A DNA stretch of 39,369 nucleotides from NCBI GenBank assembly GCA_030593565.1, contig JAUVGW010000005.1, positions 1-39,369 of the forward strand, read 5' to 3'. Every line of letters starts with the position of its first letter. The stretch's first letter is position 1. Positions 33,094 through 39,369 of this stretch are shown here, piece after piece. The notes below the pieces were generated by a model, which saw nothing but the letters and a program-made list of their open reading frames with translations, was not told the DNA's origin and did no database searches. This DNA is from Phycisphaerae bacterium (GTDB taxonomy: Bacteria; Planctomycetota; Phycisphaerae; UBA1845; UTPLA1). A program made the position numbers and the translations under genes.

Positions 33094-34395
33094 CTAGTAG
33101 ATCTTCTTGATCTTCGCGCCGGGATAGTATGTCGTGAGGATGTCTACGTACTTGACGCCACGACGAGCCTTGGTCTCCATTCCGTATTGGCATAGTCCGA
33201 TCCCGTGCCCGAAACCCTTGCCGTTCCGAAAGACGAAACAGTCTCCTCGATCTTCGATGACGAAATTCGTCGACTTGAGTGTGCGTCCGCCGATCGACAG
33301 CCGGAAATCCTCGCCGATGAGCGTCTCATTTCCACCCGTCTCGCCCACGAGTTGAACACGGATGATACGCCCGTCGGCGGTCTCGGCCTTCGGCTTGACG
33401 GTGACGATCGTTCCAAGCCGCTCAAGCGACGGGTACCTCGCGAGCAGGCGTTTCGTAACCTCCGCTTTTGTCAACGTGACCGGATCCCAACGATAGAACT
33501 TCGCCAGATAACAGTCACGACAAACTACGCCGCCGGCCAACGGCGGCACGGCGGGTTCATTGGCCTTCACGTTGTTGACGTGCTGTGAGCAACCACCACA
33601 CGTCGAGGAGTAGTAAGTGCAGAATATCTGATCTCCTCGCCCGTCGTTCCACGTACACACCTCGCCGGCGGTTTCTTCGACGGCTCGAACGGCGATGCGA
33701 TCCTCGCCGACCACACCCAGGTACATCTGGCTGCCTTCATGGTCAAAGACGTCGAATGATCGGTCTCGTCGTCCGTTGCGCTTTTGGTATAAGACATAGG
33801 TTCTGGCGGCGACCGCCTGGGCCTTGAACGACCCGGGGTGGAAGTACCTCGGCAACTCTCCGCGAAGGACGCCGCGGAGGTACGCCTCGACATCAACGTG
33901 ATTGTCGAATACGACGCCGCCCGGCATGCACTGTATTCGGAGCAAGCCACGATAGGTTTTCTTGTCGAGCACGATGGCCGCGTCGCGCTTTGGCGAAATC
34001 AGAACATCATCCGCGTTGACGTGAATTGTGCCTATTTGAAGACCTGATCCGGAGGCCGGACGGACCATGCACTGACGAAGCCTCGACTCCCGCTGGACGA
34101 GAATGCGCCCCGTAGCACTATTCGTGATGGTGAACGGCGCGGTGACTTCCAGCGCGGCACTGTCGCGCGGCTTCCACCCGCCAAGCCTCACCTTGATAAG
34201 ACGGTCAACCTCAACGGCAGGCGGCGGTTCAGGCTGACGCCAGGAGCGCGTAACCTTGGAAAGCTTGAGACAGCCGAAGAAAAGCAATGGGACCAAGCCC
34301 AAGACAATGGCGATGCCCGCGATGCGCCGTCTTTGCGATGGGCTCCGCAGAAAGCCATTGTTCTTCGCGATGGGGTTGTTCGGCTTCAGCGGCAA
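33094..34395 (-). CDS. SpoIID/LytB-domain peptidoglycan-acting protein
   Basis: SpoIID proteins are lytic transglycosylases on stem-peptide-free glycan; LytB relatives enhance amidases. The frame opens at GTG 34467, but that codon touches its GAGGA; TTG 34395 has GAAGGAG eight bases upstream and gives 433 residues. A membrane anchor lies at about 24-42 (IAGIAIVLGLVPLLFFGC). The SpoIID core has VEAYLRGVLRGELP (candidate catalytic Glu180), SFKAQAVAARTYVLYQ, TYYSSTCGGCS and HGIGLCQYGMETKARRG. Two CxxC pairs (Cys266/Cys269 and about 290/293) suggest a zinc site, not general in the family. Located 61 bases behind the TPR-alphaCTD gene and probably co-transcribed. Here no sporulation is implied; cell-wall remodelling is likely. 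Confidence 0.88.
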   Translation of the reverse strand: MPLKPNNPIAKNNGFLRSPSQRRRIAGIAIVLGLVPLLFFGCLKLSKVTRSWRQPEPPPAVEVDRLIKVRLGGWKPRDSAALEVTAPFTITNSATGRILVQRESRLRQCMVRPASGSGLQIGTIHVNADDVLISPKRDAAIVLDKKTYRGLLRIQCMPGGVVFDNHVDVEAYLRGVLRGELPRYFHPGSFKAQAVAARTYVLYQKRNGRRDRSFDVFDHEGSQMYLGVVGEDRIAVRAVEETAGEVCTWNDGRGDQIFCTYYSSTCGGCSQHVNNVKANEPAVPPLAGGVVCRDCYLAKFYRWDPVTLTKAEVTKRLLARYPSLERLGTIVTVKPKAETADGRIIRVQLVGETGGNETLIGEDFRLSIGGRTLKSTNFVIEDRGDCFVFRNGKGFGHGIGLCQYGMETKARRGVKYVDILTTYYPGAKIKKIY

Positions 34396-34456
34396 CGCGT
34401 TCGCTCCTTCGATCAGCGTTGCGGAGGTTTGTCGGCATAGCCGTGATCGCCACGCC

Positions 34457-35776
34457 TTATCCAACACTCCTCAAGGCTAGGTTCATCTCGGTCAGCCGAC
34501 CCTTGATCTCACTCAATGATGTCTGCCCAAAGTTTTTCGATTCGAGCAGTTCGTTTTCGGTCTTAATAACCAGTTCGCCGATTGTGGCGATTCCGAGACG
34601 CTGCAAGCACTTTCTGGATCTTACCGAAAGCTTCAGCTCGGAGACGGGTGAACTCAGGATCTCCGCATTCCCTTCTTCTACTATCGATGGGATAGGGCTC
34701 ACTGCGCCTTGGTCGTCGGCATACTGTCCAAGGGCGAGACCCTTTTGCTCAAGCATGGCCTTGATTTCCTTCAACGACGTTTCGCCGAAGTTCTTATAGG
34801 CGAGCAGTTCACTCTCGGTGGCTCTCAAAAGATCGCCAAGCGTGTGGATGTTCATCTTCTTGAGGCAATTGCGGCTCCTAACCGAAAGCTCGAAATCGCT
34901 GACAGGGATATCGAGGACGGCATCACGCTTTTCTTTCTCCTTGACCTGTTGTTCATCGATGTACATCTCGCCTGCCGCACTGACATCTTTCAGATATAGC
35001 CGCGCCCGTGCATTGTTCGGGTCGACGGCGAGCACACGGCGGAGACATTCGGCAGCTTTGTCGAATTCGCCTTCGTCTTCAAAAATGAGGGCGAGATTCG
35101 TCAGGACATTGGCATGCACGAACGGCGCGTCGGCACACGTGCGATACAGATCCATTGCCCGTTCATCACTACCGTAAAGATCGAGCAGGTAAGCGAGATG
35201 AAATAAGGTATGCACGTGCGAATCATCGTGATCCAGGGCATCCTCATAATGATCGATTGCTTGGTAGAATTCTCCGCGCTGCTCGGCCAGGCGCCCATTG
35301 GCGTAATGCCATTGGGCGGAGGTCTCCCCGGCGGTAGCGTTTCGCTCGAGAACGCCTTCCGCGCTATCATGGTCGCCGAGAAGGGCTAGGCACTCCGCTC
35401 GCAGGCAATCACACTCGATCTGGTCCCAGCCCTGTCGAGCTGCACCTTCGAATTGCATCGCGGCCGAATCGTATCGACCCTGATCCATAAAGGTCCAGCC
35501 GAGGAAGTAGCTGCGCTTGCTGGAATCGTCTGCCCGCTCGAGCCACTGGGCAGCCTTCTCCTGATTGCCCAACAGCAGATAACACATGCCGAGCTTCACG
35601 GCATGCGCTGCTACATTCCCGTCGCTTTCGGCCTGATCCTCGATCCCCACAAGAAGTTCCAAAAGTCGATTCAATGACGCTGTGCCGGCAAAGGCAAGCT
35701 CCTTGACTGCTTGATAGGCTTCAAGGCTAAGGTCTTCCTGCTGTAGGATCGTGCTGAGGTGCAAGGTCGTTTCCAT
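34457..35776 (-). CDS. TPR protein with two tandem RNA polymerase alpha C-terminal domains
   Basis: 439 residues, start ATG 35776. Residues about 55-275 are TPR helices (for example GRLAEQRGEFYQAIDHYEDA and AHTLF-type units ending at VDPNNARARLYL). After a charged linker come two copies of the RNA polymerase alpha C-terminal domain: about 287-347 (FELSVRSRNCLKKMNIHTLG, then NFGETSLKEIK) and about 377-438 (LKLSVRSRKCLQRLGIATIG, then NFGQTSLSEIK). Against E. coli alpha, Arg265 and Ser299 are kept in both, Asn268 only in the first, Lys298 is Thr in both. In polymerase these residues bind UP-element DNA. The protein has no alpha N-terminal domain, so it cannot replace alpha; a DNA- or sigma-contacting regulator is likely. 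Heads the operon with the SpoIID gene. Confidence 0.9.
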   Translation of the reverse strand: METTLHLSTILQQEDLSLEAYQAVKELAFAGTASLNRLLELLVGIEDQAESDGNVAAHAVKLGMCYLLLGNQEKAAQWLERADDSSKRSYFLGWTFMDQGRYDSAAMQFEGAARQGWDQIECDCLRAECLALLGDHDSAEGVLERNATAGETSAQWHYANGRLAEQRGEFYQAIDHYEDALDHDDSHVHTLFHLAYLLDLYGSDERAMDLYRTCADAPFVHANVLTNLALIFEDEGEFDKAAECLRRVLAVDPNNARARLYLKDVSAAGEMYIDEQQVKEKEKRDAVLDIPVSDFELSVRSRNCLKKMNIHTLGDLLRATESELLAYKNFGETSLKEIKAMLEQKGLALGQYADDQGAVSPIPSIVEEGNAEILSSPVSELKLSVRSRKCLQRLGIATIGELVIKTENELLESKNFGQTSLSEIKGRLTEMNLALRSVG

Positions 35777-36000
35777 GGTCTGTGGTATTACTCCCGTGGG
35801 GTTCTCTAGTCTGGTGCCACGCTCGCGTCAAGCAAAACTGTTGGGCGCAAACCAAGCATGACCCGTTGGGCCGCACGATGTCTGAATTCGGCAAGCCGCG
35901 CATTGTAGCCGACCGGCGCTGGGTGGCAAGCCTCGCAACAACGATGGCGTCACGAAGAGCTCCATGGCAGCTTCGGTGAGACGCTTCAGTGCCGCGAGAT

Positions 36001-36081
36001 GTAGCGTCGGCCCCCCGTGGCCGACGTGAAGTACTAAGAGGTTCCTCTACGCATACGTCGGGCACGGGAGGCAGATGCTAC
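36001..36081. repeat. GTAGCGTCGGCC palindrome, copy B, in the origin spacer
   Basis: Inverse of copy A at 23182-23262. The left arm GTAGCGTCGGCCCCCCGTGG is intact; the right arm has several changes (ACGTCGGGCACGGGAGGCAG). The sequence outside the right arm (CAGCCCGCCGAA) also resembles the flank of copy A (CAGCCCGTCGAA). Confidence 0.8.
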
Positions 36082-36163
36082 ATCTCGTGTCGCAGCCCGC
36101 CGAACCCTTTATGGATCGTGCCATAGGGGGGTGTACGTCAGGATTTGCTGGTAGGTTTTCGAC

Positions 36164-36192
36164 TTGTGAACAAGCCCCGTGTCTGGTATCAT
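36164..36192 (+). promoter_or_regulatory. Possible dnaA promoter
   Basis: TTGTGA (36164-36169), a 17-base spacer and TATCAT (36187-36192); four and five of six match the sigma70 consensus. The leader to the dnaA start would be about 110 bases. The -35 box overlaps the TGTGAACAA DnaA-box-like sequence, which would allow autoregulation by DnaA. Confidence 0.4.
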
Positions 36193-36308
36193 CCCCGGTG
36201 GCGGGCGGATACTGGTGGTTTTCTGTTACTGCTTTCTAATTAGGAAGTTACGCTCGCAAACCGAGCGGGAATCCAAGGACGAACAGGGCTCACTCGAACG
36301 GTAGACGA

Positions 36309-37721
36309 ATGGAAATGGTGCATCCTTTAAGCGACGTTGTCTGGGAAGATATCCTTGGATATGTCCGGACACGGCACCCATCGATTTCGAGGGGCTGGTT
36401 TGTCCAGTTGCACCCCGCCGATCTGACTGGCGGGCAGTTGGCCATTGCCGCCACCAACCTCGCACAGCTCGACTACCTCGATTCACACTGTGTCCGGCCA
36501 TTCGTTGAGGCAGCTCAAGCTGCAACAGGCCGGCTTATCTCCGTCCGGTTCTATTGCCGCGGCGGCAATAAGGAGAATTGTGCATCAGCGACTGGCGACC
36601 CAGCCAAGCCCGCTGCGCTGCCGGCGACGTTGATTGTCGCAGAACCAGATGCGCTCTGTCTGAATGTGGAGTATGTATTCGAGAACTTCGTCGTTGGACC
36701 CTGTAACCGCTTGTCCCATGCAAGCTGTGTGGCCGTCAGCGAATCGCCCGGAACAGGCTATAACCCGCTGTTTGTTCATGGCAACGTCGGCTTGGGCAAG
36801 ACCCACCTCCTGCAGGCCATTTGCCACAAGGTCGTGGAACACTATCCGACGGCTAAAATCCTGTATTTGACCTGTGAGATGTTTGTGAATCAGTTCATCG
36901 AGGCCGTTGAACGTGGCCTGCTGGACGGGTTTCGATACCGGTACCGACACGTGGACGTTCTGTTGATAGACGACATCCAATTTCTTGCGGGGCACGAACG
37001 CACACAGGAGGAGTTTTTTCATACGTTCAACACCTTGTATCAGCTCCAGAAGCAGATCATCCTGACGGCGGACTGCTCACCCACGGAGCTTCCCAGCCTG
37101 GAGGAGCGGCTTGTAAGTCGCTTCAATTGGGGGCTTGTCGCGAGGATCGATTCCCCGTGCTTCGAAACACGGCTAGCTATCATCCGTAAAAAAGCGCGGC
37201 TGCGGCAGATGGAACTACCCGAAGATGTGGCGACGTTCCTAGGTGAGCGGATTAAGGCCAACACACGCGAGCTGGAGGGCGCACTAAACCAATTGCGAGG
37301 CCTGGCATGTGCAGATGGCCGCCCGATCGACATGGCGCTGGCAAGGCAAGCGCTCGGAGAACCTTCGGAGGCGGCTACCCATCACGTGCGAATACAAGAC
37401 ATTATGAATCTGATCGCCGAAAGATACGGCGTCAAGCTGTCCGATCTTCAAGGGCGAAAGCGGAACCGCACAATCGCGCTGTCCCGGCATATCGGGATGT
37501 ACCTCGCCCGACGGCAGACATCTCACAGCTTGGCGGAAATCGGCGGTTTCTTCGGAGGCCGCGATCATACAACCGTGCTCCATGCAAACAAGCTTATAAC
37601 CCGGCGCCGGGAGTCCGATTTCGCTTTCCGCTCACAACTCGAGGAACTGGAGACGACGTTACAGGAGTCCGAAACCACGGACAGGACGCTACGGCAAGGC
37701 AAACCGATAACTCCCAGGTAG
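36309..37721 (+). CDS. dnaA: Chromosomal replication initiator DnaA
   Basis: Binds origin DNA as an ATP-bound filament and opens it. 470 residues. Domain I occupies about 1-80, beginning VVWEDILGYVRTRHPSISRG, with a short linker. The AAA+ core has Walker A GNVGLGKTHLL (Lys164), Walker B VLLIDDIQFLAG, and sensor-type segments ERLVSRFNWGL and ANTRELEGALNQLRG. Domain IV has the DNA-binding signature GRDHTTVLHANKLI near residue 418, preceded by SLAEIGGFF. The sensor 1 segment reads LTADCSP, where LTSDxxP is usual. The start is ATG 36309 or ATG 36315, two codons on; neither has a strong ribosome binding site. It is followed by dnaN, as at many bacterial origins. Confidence 0.97.
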   Translation: MEMVHPLSDVVWEDILGYVRTRHPSISRGWFVQLHPADLTGGQLAIAATNLAQLDYLDSHCVRPFVEAAQAATGRLISVRFYCRGGNKENCASATGDPAKPAALPATLIVAEPDALCLNVEYVFENFVVGPCNRLSHASCVAVSESPGTGYNPLFVHGNVGLGKTHLLQAICHKVVEHYPTAKILYLTCEMFVNQFIEAVERGLLDGFRYRYRHVDVLLIDDIQFLAGHERTQEEFFHTFNTLYQLQKQIILTADCSPTELPSLEERLVSRFNWGLVARIDSPCFETRLAIIRKKARLRQMELPEDVATFLGERIKANTRELEGALNQLRGLACADGRPIDMALARQALGEPSEAATHHVRIQDIMNLIAERYGVKLSDLQGRKRNRTIALSRHIGMYLARRQTSHSLAEIGGFFGGRDHTTVLHANKLITRRRESDFAFRSQLEELETTLQESETTDRTLRQGKPITPR

Positions 37722-38022
37722 TCGAACACGATAGGCCTCTACACGCGAATTCACAACGGGTGTGTTCAACATGAGCCAATCTCGGGCGGTTGTGCTACCC
37801 GATGGCAGCATTTGGTTCCCGTCTGTGTTTGTCTTACGTCAAAGGGCCGCGACGCACAACGTTCTTCACAGGAAGGAAAGATAGACGAGGAAAGTTAAGC
37901 CGTGTAACATACGATTTCCCGGTAGCTTGCGCCCAGGTACAACAGGCACACACACGTTTTACAGGGTATATAGAATACTGTTACGAGATTTTATTTCTTA
38001 TAGCATAACTTAGGAAACAGCG
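37722..38022. other. dnaA-dnaN spacer with AT-rich tract
   Basis: A 301-base spacer, long for dnaA-dnaN. The last 60 bases (about 37955-38013) are clearly AT-richer than the surroundings, including TTTTACAGGGTATATAGAAT and TTTTATTTCTTATAGCATAA, and could be a DNA unwinding element or hold the dnaN promoter. Weak DnaA-box-like words occur (TTCTTCACA at 37862-37870, 7 of 9 to TTATCCACA). No hairpin terminator was seen after dnaA. Confidence 0.4.
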
Positions 38023-39120
38023 ATGAAATGCATTTGTGATCGACAGGCGTTGCTGGAAGCATTGTCGGCCACGTCAAGCGTTATCCCCACGCGGACCACG
38101 AAGCCCATCCTCGAATGCGTACGGCTGACCGCCGAGGAAGATGTTCTCGTCATCACGGCCTATGACCAGGAGGTCGGGCTACGCTGCCGCGTACGTCAGG
38201 TGGATGTGACTGAACCTGGCGAGACGCTCGTGCCGGGGGGGCGCCTGCTCGCCATCGTGCGTGAGTCGCTGGATGAAACAATGGCGCTCGAGGCCGTCGA
38301 GGACATTCTGCATATACGGGGCTCGGATAGCCACTTTCAGGTCGTTGGCCAAAATGTGCGGGAGTTTCCACCGGTACCGGATCTGGAGGGTGAGCCGACC
38401 TTGCGGGTCAAGGTAGGTGCGTTACGCAGCGCGGTGGAGAAGACATTGTTCGCTGCCGCCCGCGAGAATACACGATATGCGATTAACGGCGTATTATGGC
38501 AGGGGAAGGGCAAGCGGCTGGAATTGGTGGCGACGGACGGTCGCCGGCTGGCCCTGTCAGGCACGTCGCTGGAGAAGCCAGTGCTAGAGGAGGACGTCCG
38601 AGCAATCGTCCCGACTAAAGCGTTAGGCTTACTGGGCCGGCTGCACATGAATGCGGACGAAGTGTTGGAGATTCGACTGTCGTCGAATCAGTTGGTTATG
38701 CGCACGGAGGCTGCGACTATCAGCACGGTATTGGTGGAGGGTCACTTTCCCAAACATGAGGATGTGATTCCGCAGGATCAGGACAAGGAGATCACGCTCA
38801 ATACGGTGGGCTTCCTGAGTGCGGTACGGCGCGCGGCGCTACTGGCCAACGCGGAATCCAAGGGCATTCGGATAGAACTAGGCGAGGGAAAGCTGGTCCT
38901 GTCAAGTCGTACGCCCGAGCAAGGCGAGGCCACGGTCGAACTGCCGGTGGAATACACGGGGGCTCCGCTAAAGATCGGGTTCAACCCGGAATTCCTTGCG
39001 GATGGCCTGAAGGTATGCGAGGAGAGCATGATGTTCCTACTGAAGGATTCCGGGAGGCCGGGGGTTGTGAAAAGCGGATCGGATTTCATGTACGTCATCA
39101 TGCCGGTGAATTTGTCATGA
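38023..39120 (+). CDS. dnaN: DNA polymerase III beta subunit (sliding clamp)
   Basis: Ring-shaped processivity clamp that holds DNA polymerase III and repair enzymes on DNA. 365 residues, the usual length, with the three clamp repeats. Recognisable segments: LLEALSATSSVIPTRTTKPI near the start, GRLLAIVRESL, then ARENTRYAINGVLWQ and LVATDGRRLAL in the middle domain, EGHFPKHEDVIPQD, and a C-terminus PLKIGFNPEFLADGLK, ending VIMPVNLS. The end departs from the usual MPMRL-type terminus. Start ATG 38023 has AGGA eight bases upstream. Its last bases overlap the end of a minus-strand frame. Confidence 0.97.
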   Translation: MKCICDRQALLEALSATSSVIPTRTTKPILECVRLTAEEDVLVITAYDQEVGLRCRVRQVDVTEPGETLVPGGRLLAIVRESLDETMALEAVEDILHIRGSDSHFQVVGQNVREFPPVPDLEGEPTLRVKVGALRSAVEKTLFAAARENTRYAINGVLWQGKGKRLELVATDGRRLALSGTSLEKPVLEEDVRAIVPTKALGLLGRLHMNADEVLEIRLSSNQLVMRTEAATISTVLVEGHFPKHEDVIPQDQDKEITLNTVGFLSAVRRAALLANAESKGIRIELGEGKLVLSSRTPEQGEATVELPVEYTGAPLKIGFNPEFLADGLKVCEESMMFLLKDSGRPGVVKSGSDFMYVIMPVNLS

Positions 39121-39369
39121 CGATCTAATAGACGGGGTCGCGCCAGCGCCCATTCGGATAAGATGGTTGCAGGTCGGAGATGGCGCAACGAGGAAGTCCA
39201 ATGCGGGATTTTGCTGCCGGGCGGCAGTCGATTCTAAATGACCATGATCTACTGGCATCAGCGGACTGGCGTCGGCGGTTTTTTTGGCTTTGAAATATTC
39301 ATTGACTTGCTGCGGCGTAAAGGGTTTCCCATCCGCCCGGGTAAAAAGGTATTCATTCTCTTCGTCGAT
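39115..39369 (-). CDS. C-terminal fragment of an unidentified frame (5' end outside the window)
   Basis: A minus-strand frame enters from the right edge and runs 84 codons to a TGA at 39115-39117, overlapping the last six bases of dnaN tail to tail. It reads ENEYLFTRADGKPFTPQQVN at its visible start, which loosely recalls the YLF-x-DGKP-x-VN pattern of tyrosine recombinases or type IB topoisomerases, but no catalytic motif follows, and the last 45 residues look like noncoding translation. It may be a real gene end, a decayed fragment or chance. Confidence 0.3.
   Translation of the reverse strand: MDEENEYLFTRADGKPFTPQQVNEYFKAKKTADASPLMPVDHGHLESTAARQQNPALDFLVAPSPTCNHLIRMGAGATPSIRSS

Larger units (their letters stand above)
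35777..36308. other. Candidate replication origin region (dnaA upstream spacer)
   Basis: This 532-base spacer separates divergent gene sets: everything from 25.0 to 35.8 kb is on the minus strand, and dnaA and dnaN are on the plus strand, as expected if replication starts here. It contains a palindrome (36001-36081), a promoter-like pair (36164-36192) and an AT-richer stretch near 36217-36250. No perfect DnaA box was found; the best is TGTGAACAA at 36166-36174 (7 of 9 to TGTGGATAA). The dnaA-dnaN spacer is the other candidate. Confidence 0.4.

Noticed and set aside
35777-36065. Minus-strand frame of about 112 codons upstream of the alphaCTD gene
   Set aside because: Part of it is a palindrome translation that also appears, in similar words, at 23198-23300; no gene-like signals were found.

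Overview
The window looks like a chromosomal segment of a GC-rich planctomycete-type bacterium (Planctomycetota, possibly Phycisphaerae-like). This is inferred from several things seen together: secreted proteins ending in dockerin-like or thrombospondin-type calcium repeats, membrane Ser/Thr kinases next to an FHA protein and an ECF-like sigma factor with a C-terminal Cys motif, a TPR protein carrying two RNA polymerase alpha C-terminal domains, a DUF4091-type lipoprotein, and intergenic spaces filled with palindromes. No rRNA, CRISPR array, phage or intact insertion sequence was seen. The only RNA gene found is a tRNA-Gln(CUG).

Layout. 1-8.4 kb holds a secreted endonuclease/exonuclease/phosphatase-type protein running off the left edge, purF, a zinc-dependent phospholipase C-type protein, an RDD membrane protein, tRNA-Gln, a coupled pair of secreted calcium-repeat proteins and a Tyr/Asp-repeat lipoprotein. 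8.9-20.1 kb is a co-directional signalling block: TPR/FHA protein, two Ser/Thr kinases with almost identical catalytic domains but unrelated membrane halves, a small membrane protein overlapping the second kinase, a sigma factor, and a large envelope protein. 20.1-24.8 kb carries an SppA-type protease, an MreC-like protein, a divergent RluA-type pseudouridine synthase and a small membrane protein. 25.0-35.8 kb is all on the minus strand: thioredoxin-type arsenate reductase overlapping a sirtuin, the DUF4091 lipoprotein, a CHASE2 adenylate cyclase, a SpoIID/LytB protein, and the TPR-(alphaCTD)2 protein. 36.3-39.1 kb has dnaA and dnaN on the plus strand. The switch from minus to plus at about 36 kb, beside dnaA, makes the 35.8-36.3 kb spacer the best candidate for the replication origin.

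Two gene sets look most worth following. The FHA-kinase-kinase-membrane protein-sigma block could be a phospho-signalling route from the envelope to transcription. The TPR-(alphaCTD)2 protein next to the origin could be a DNA- or polymerase-contacting regulator built from a duplicated piece of RNA polymerase, co-transcribed with a peptidoglycan-acting SpoIID protein.

A second theme is repeats. At least eight short palindrome families recur, some in both orientations. Several are not confined to spacers: they supply the last codons and stop of the phospholipase, the 757-residue protein and the sirtuin, and one sits in frame in the linker of the FHA protein. All functions here are read from motifs by eye; no database search was run.
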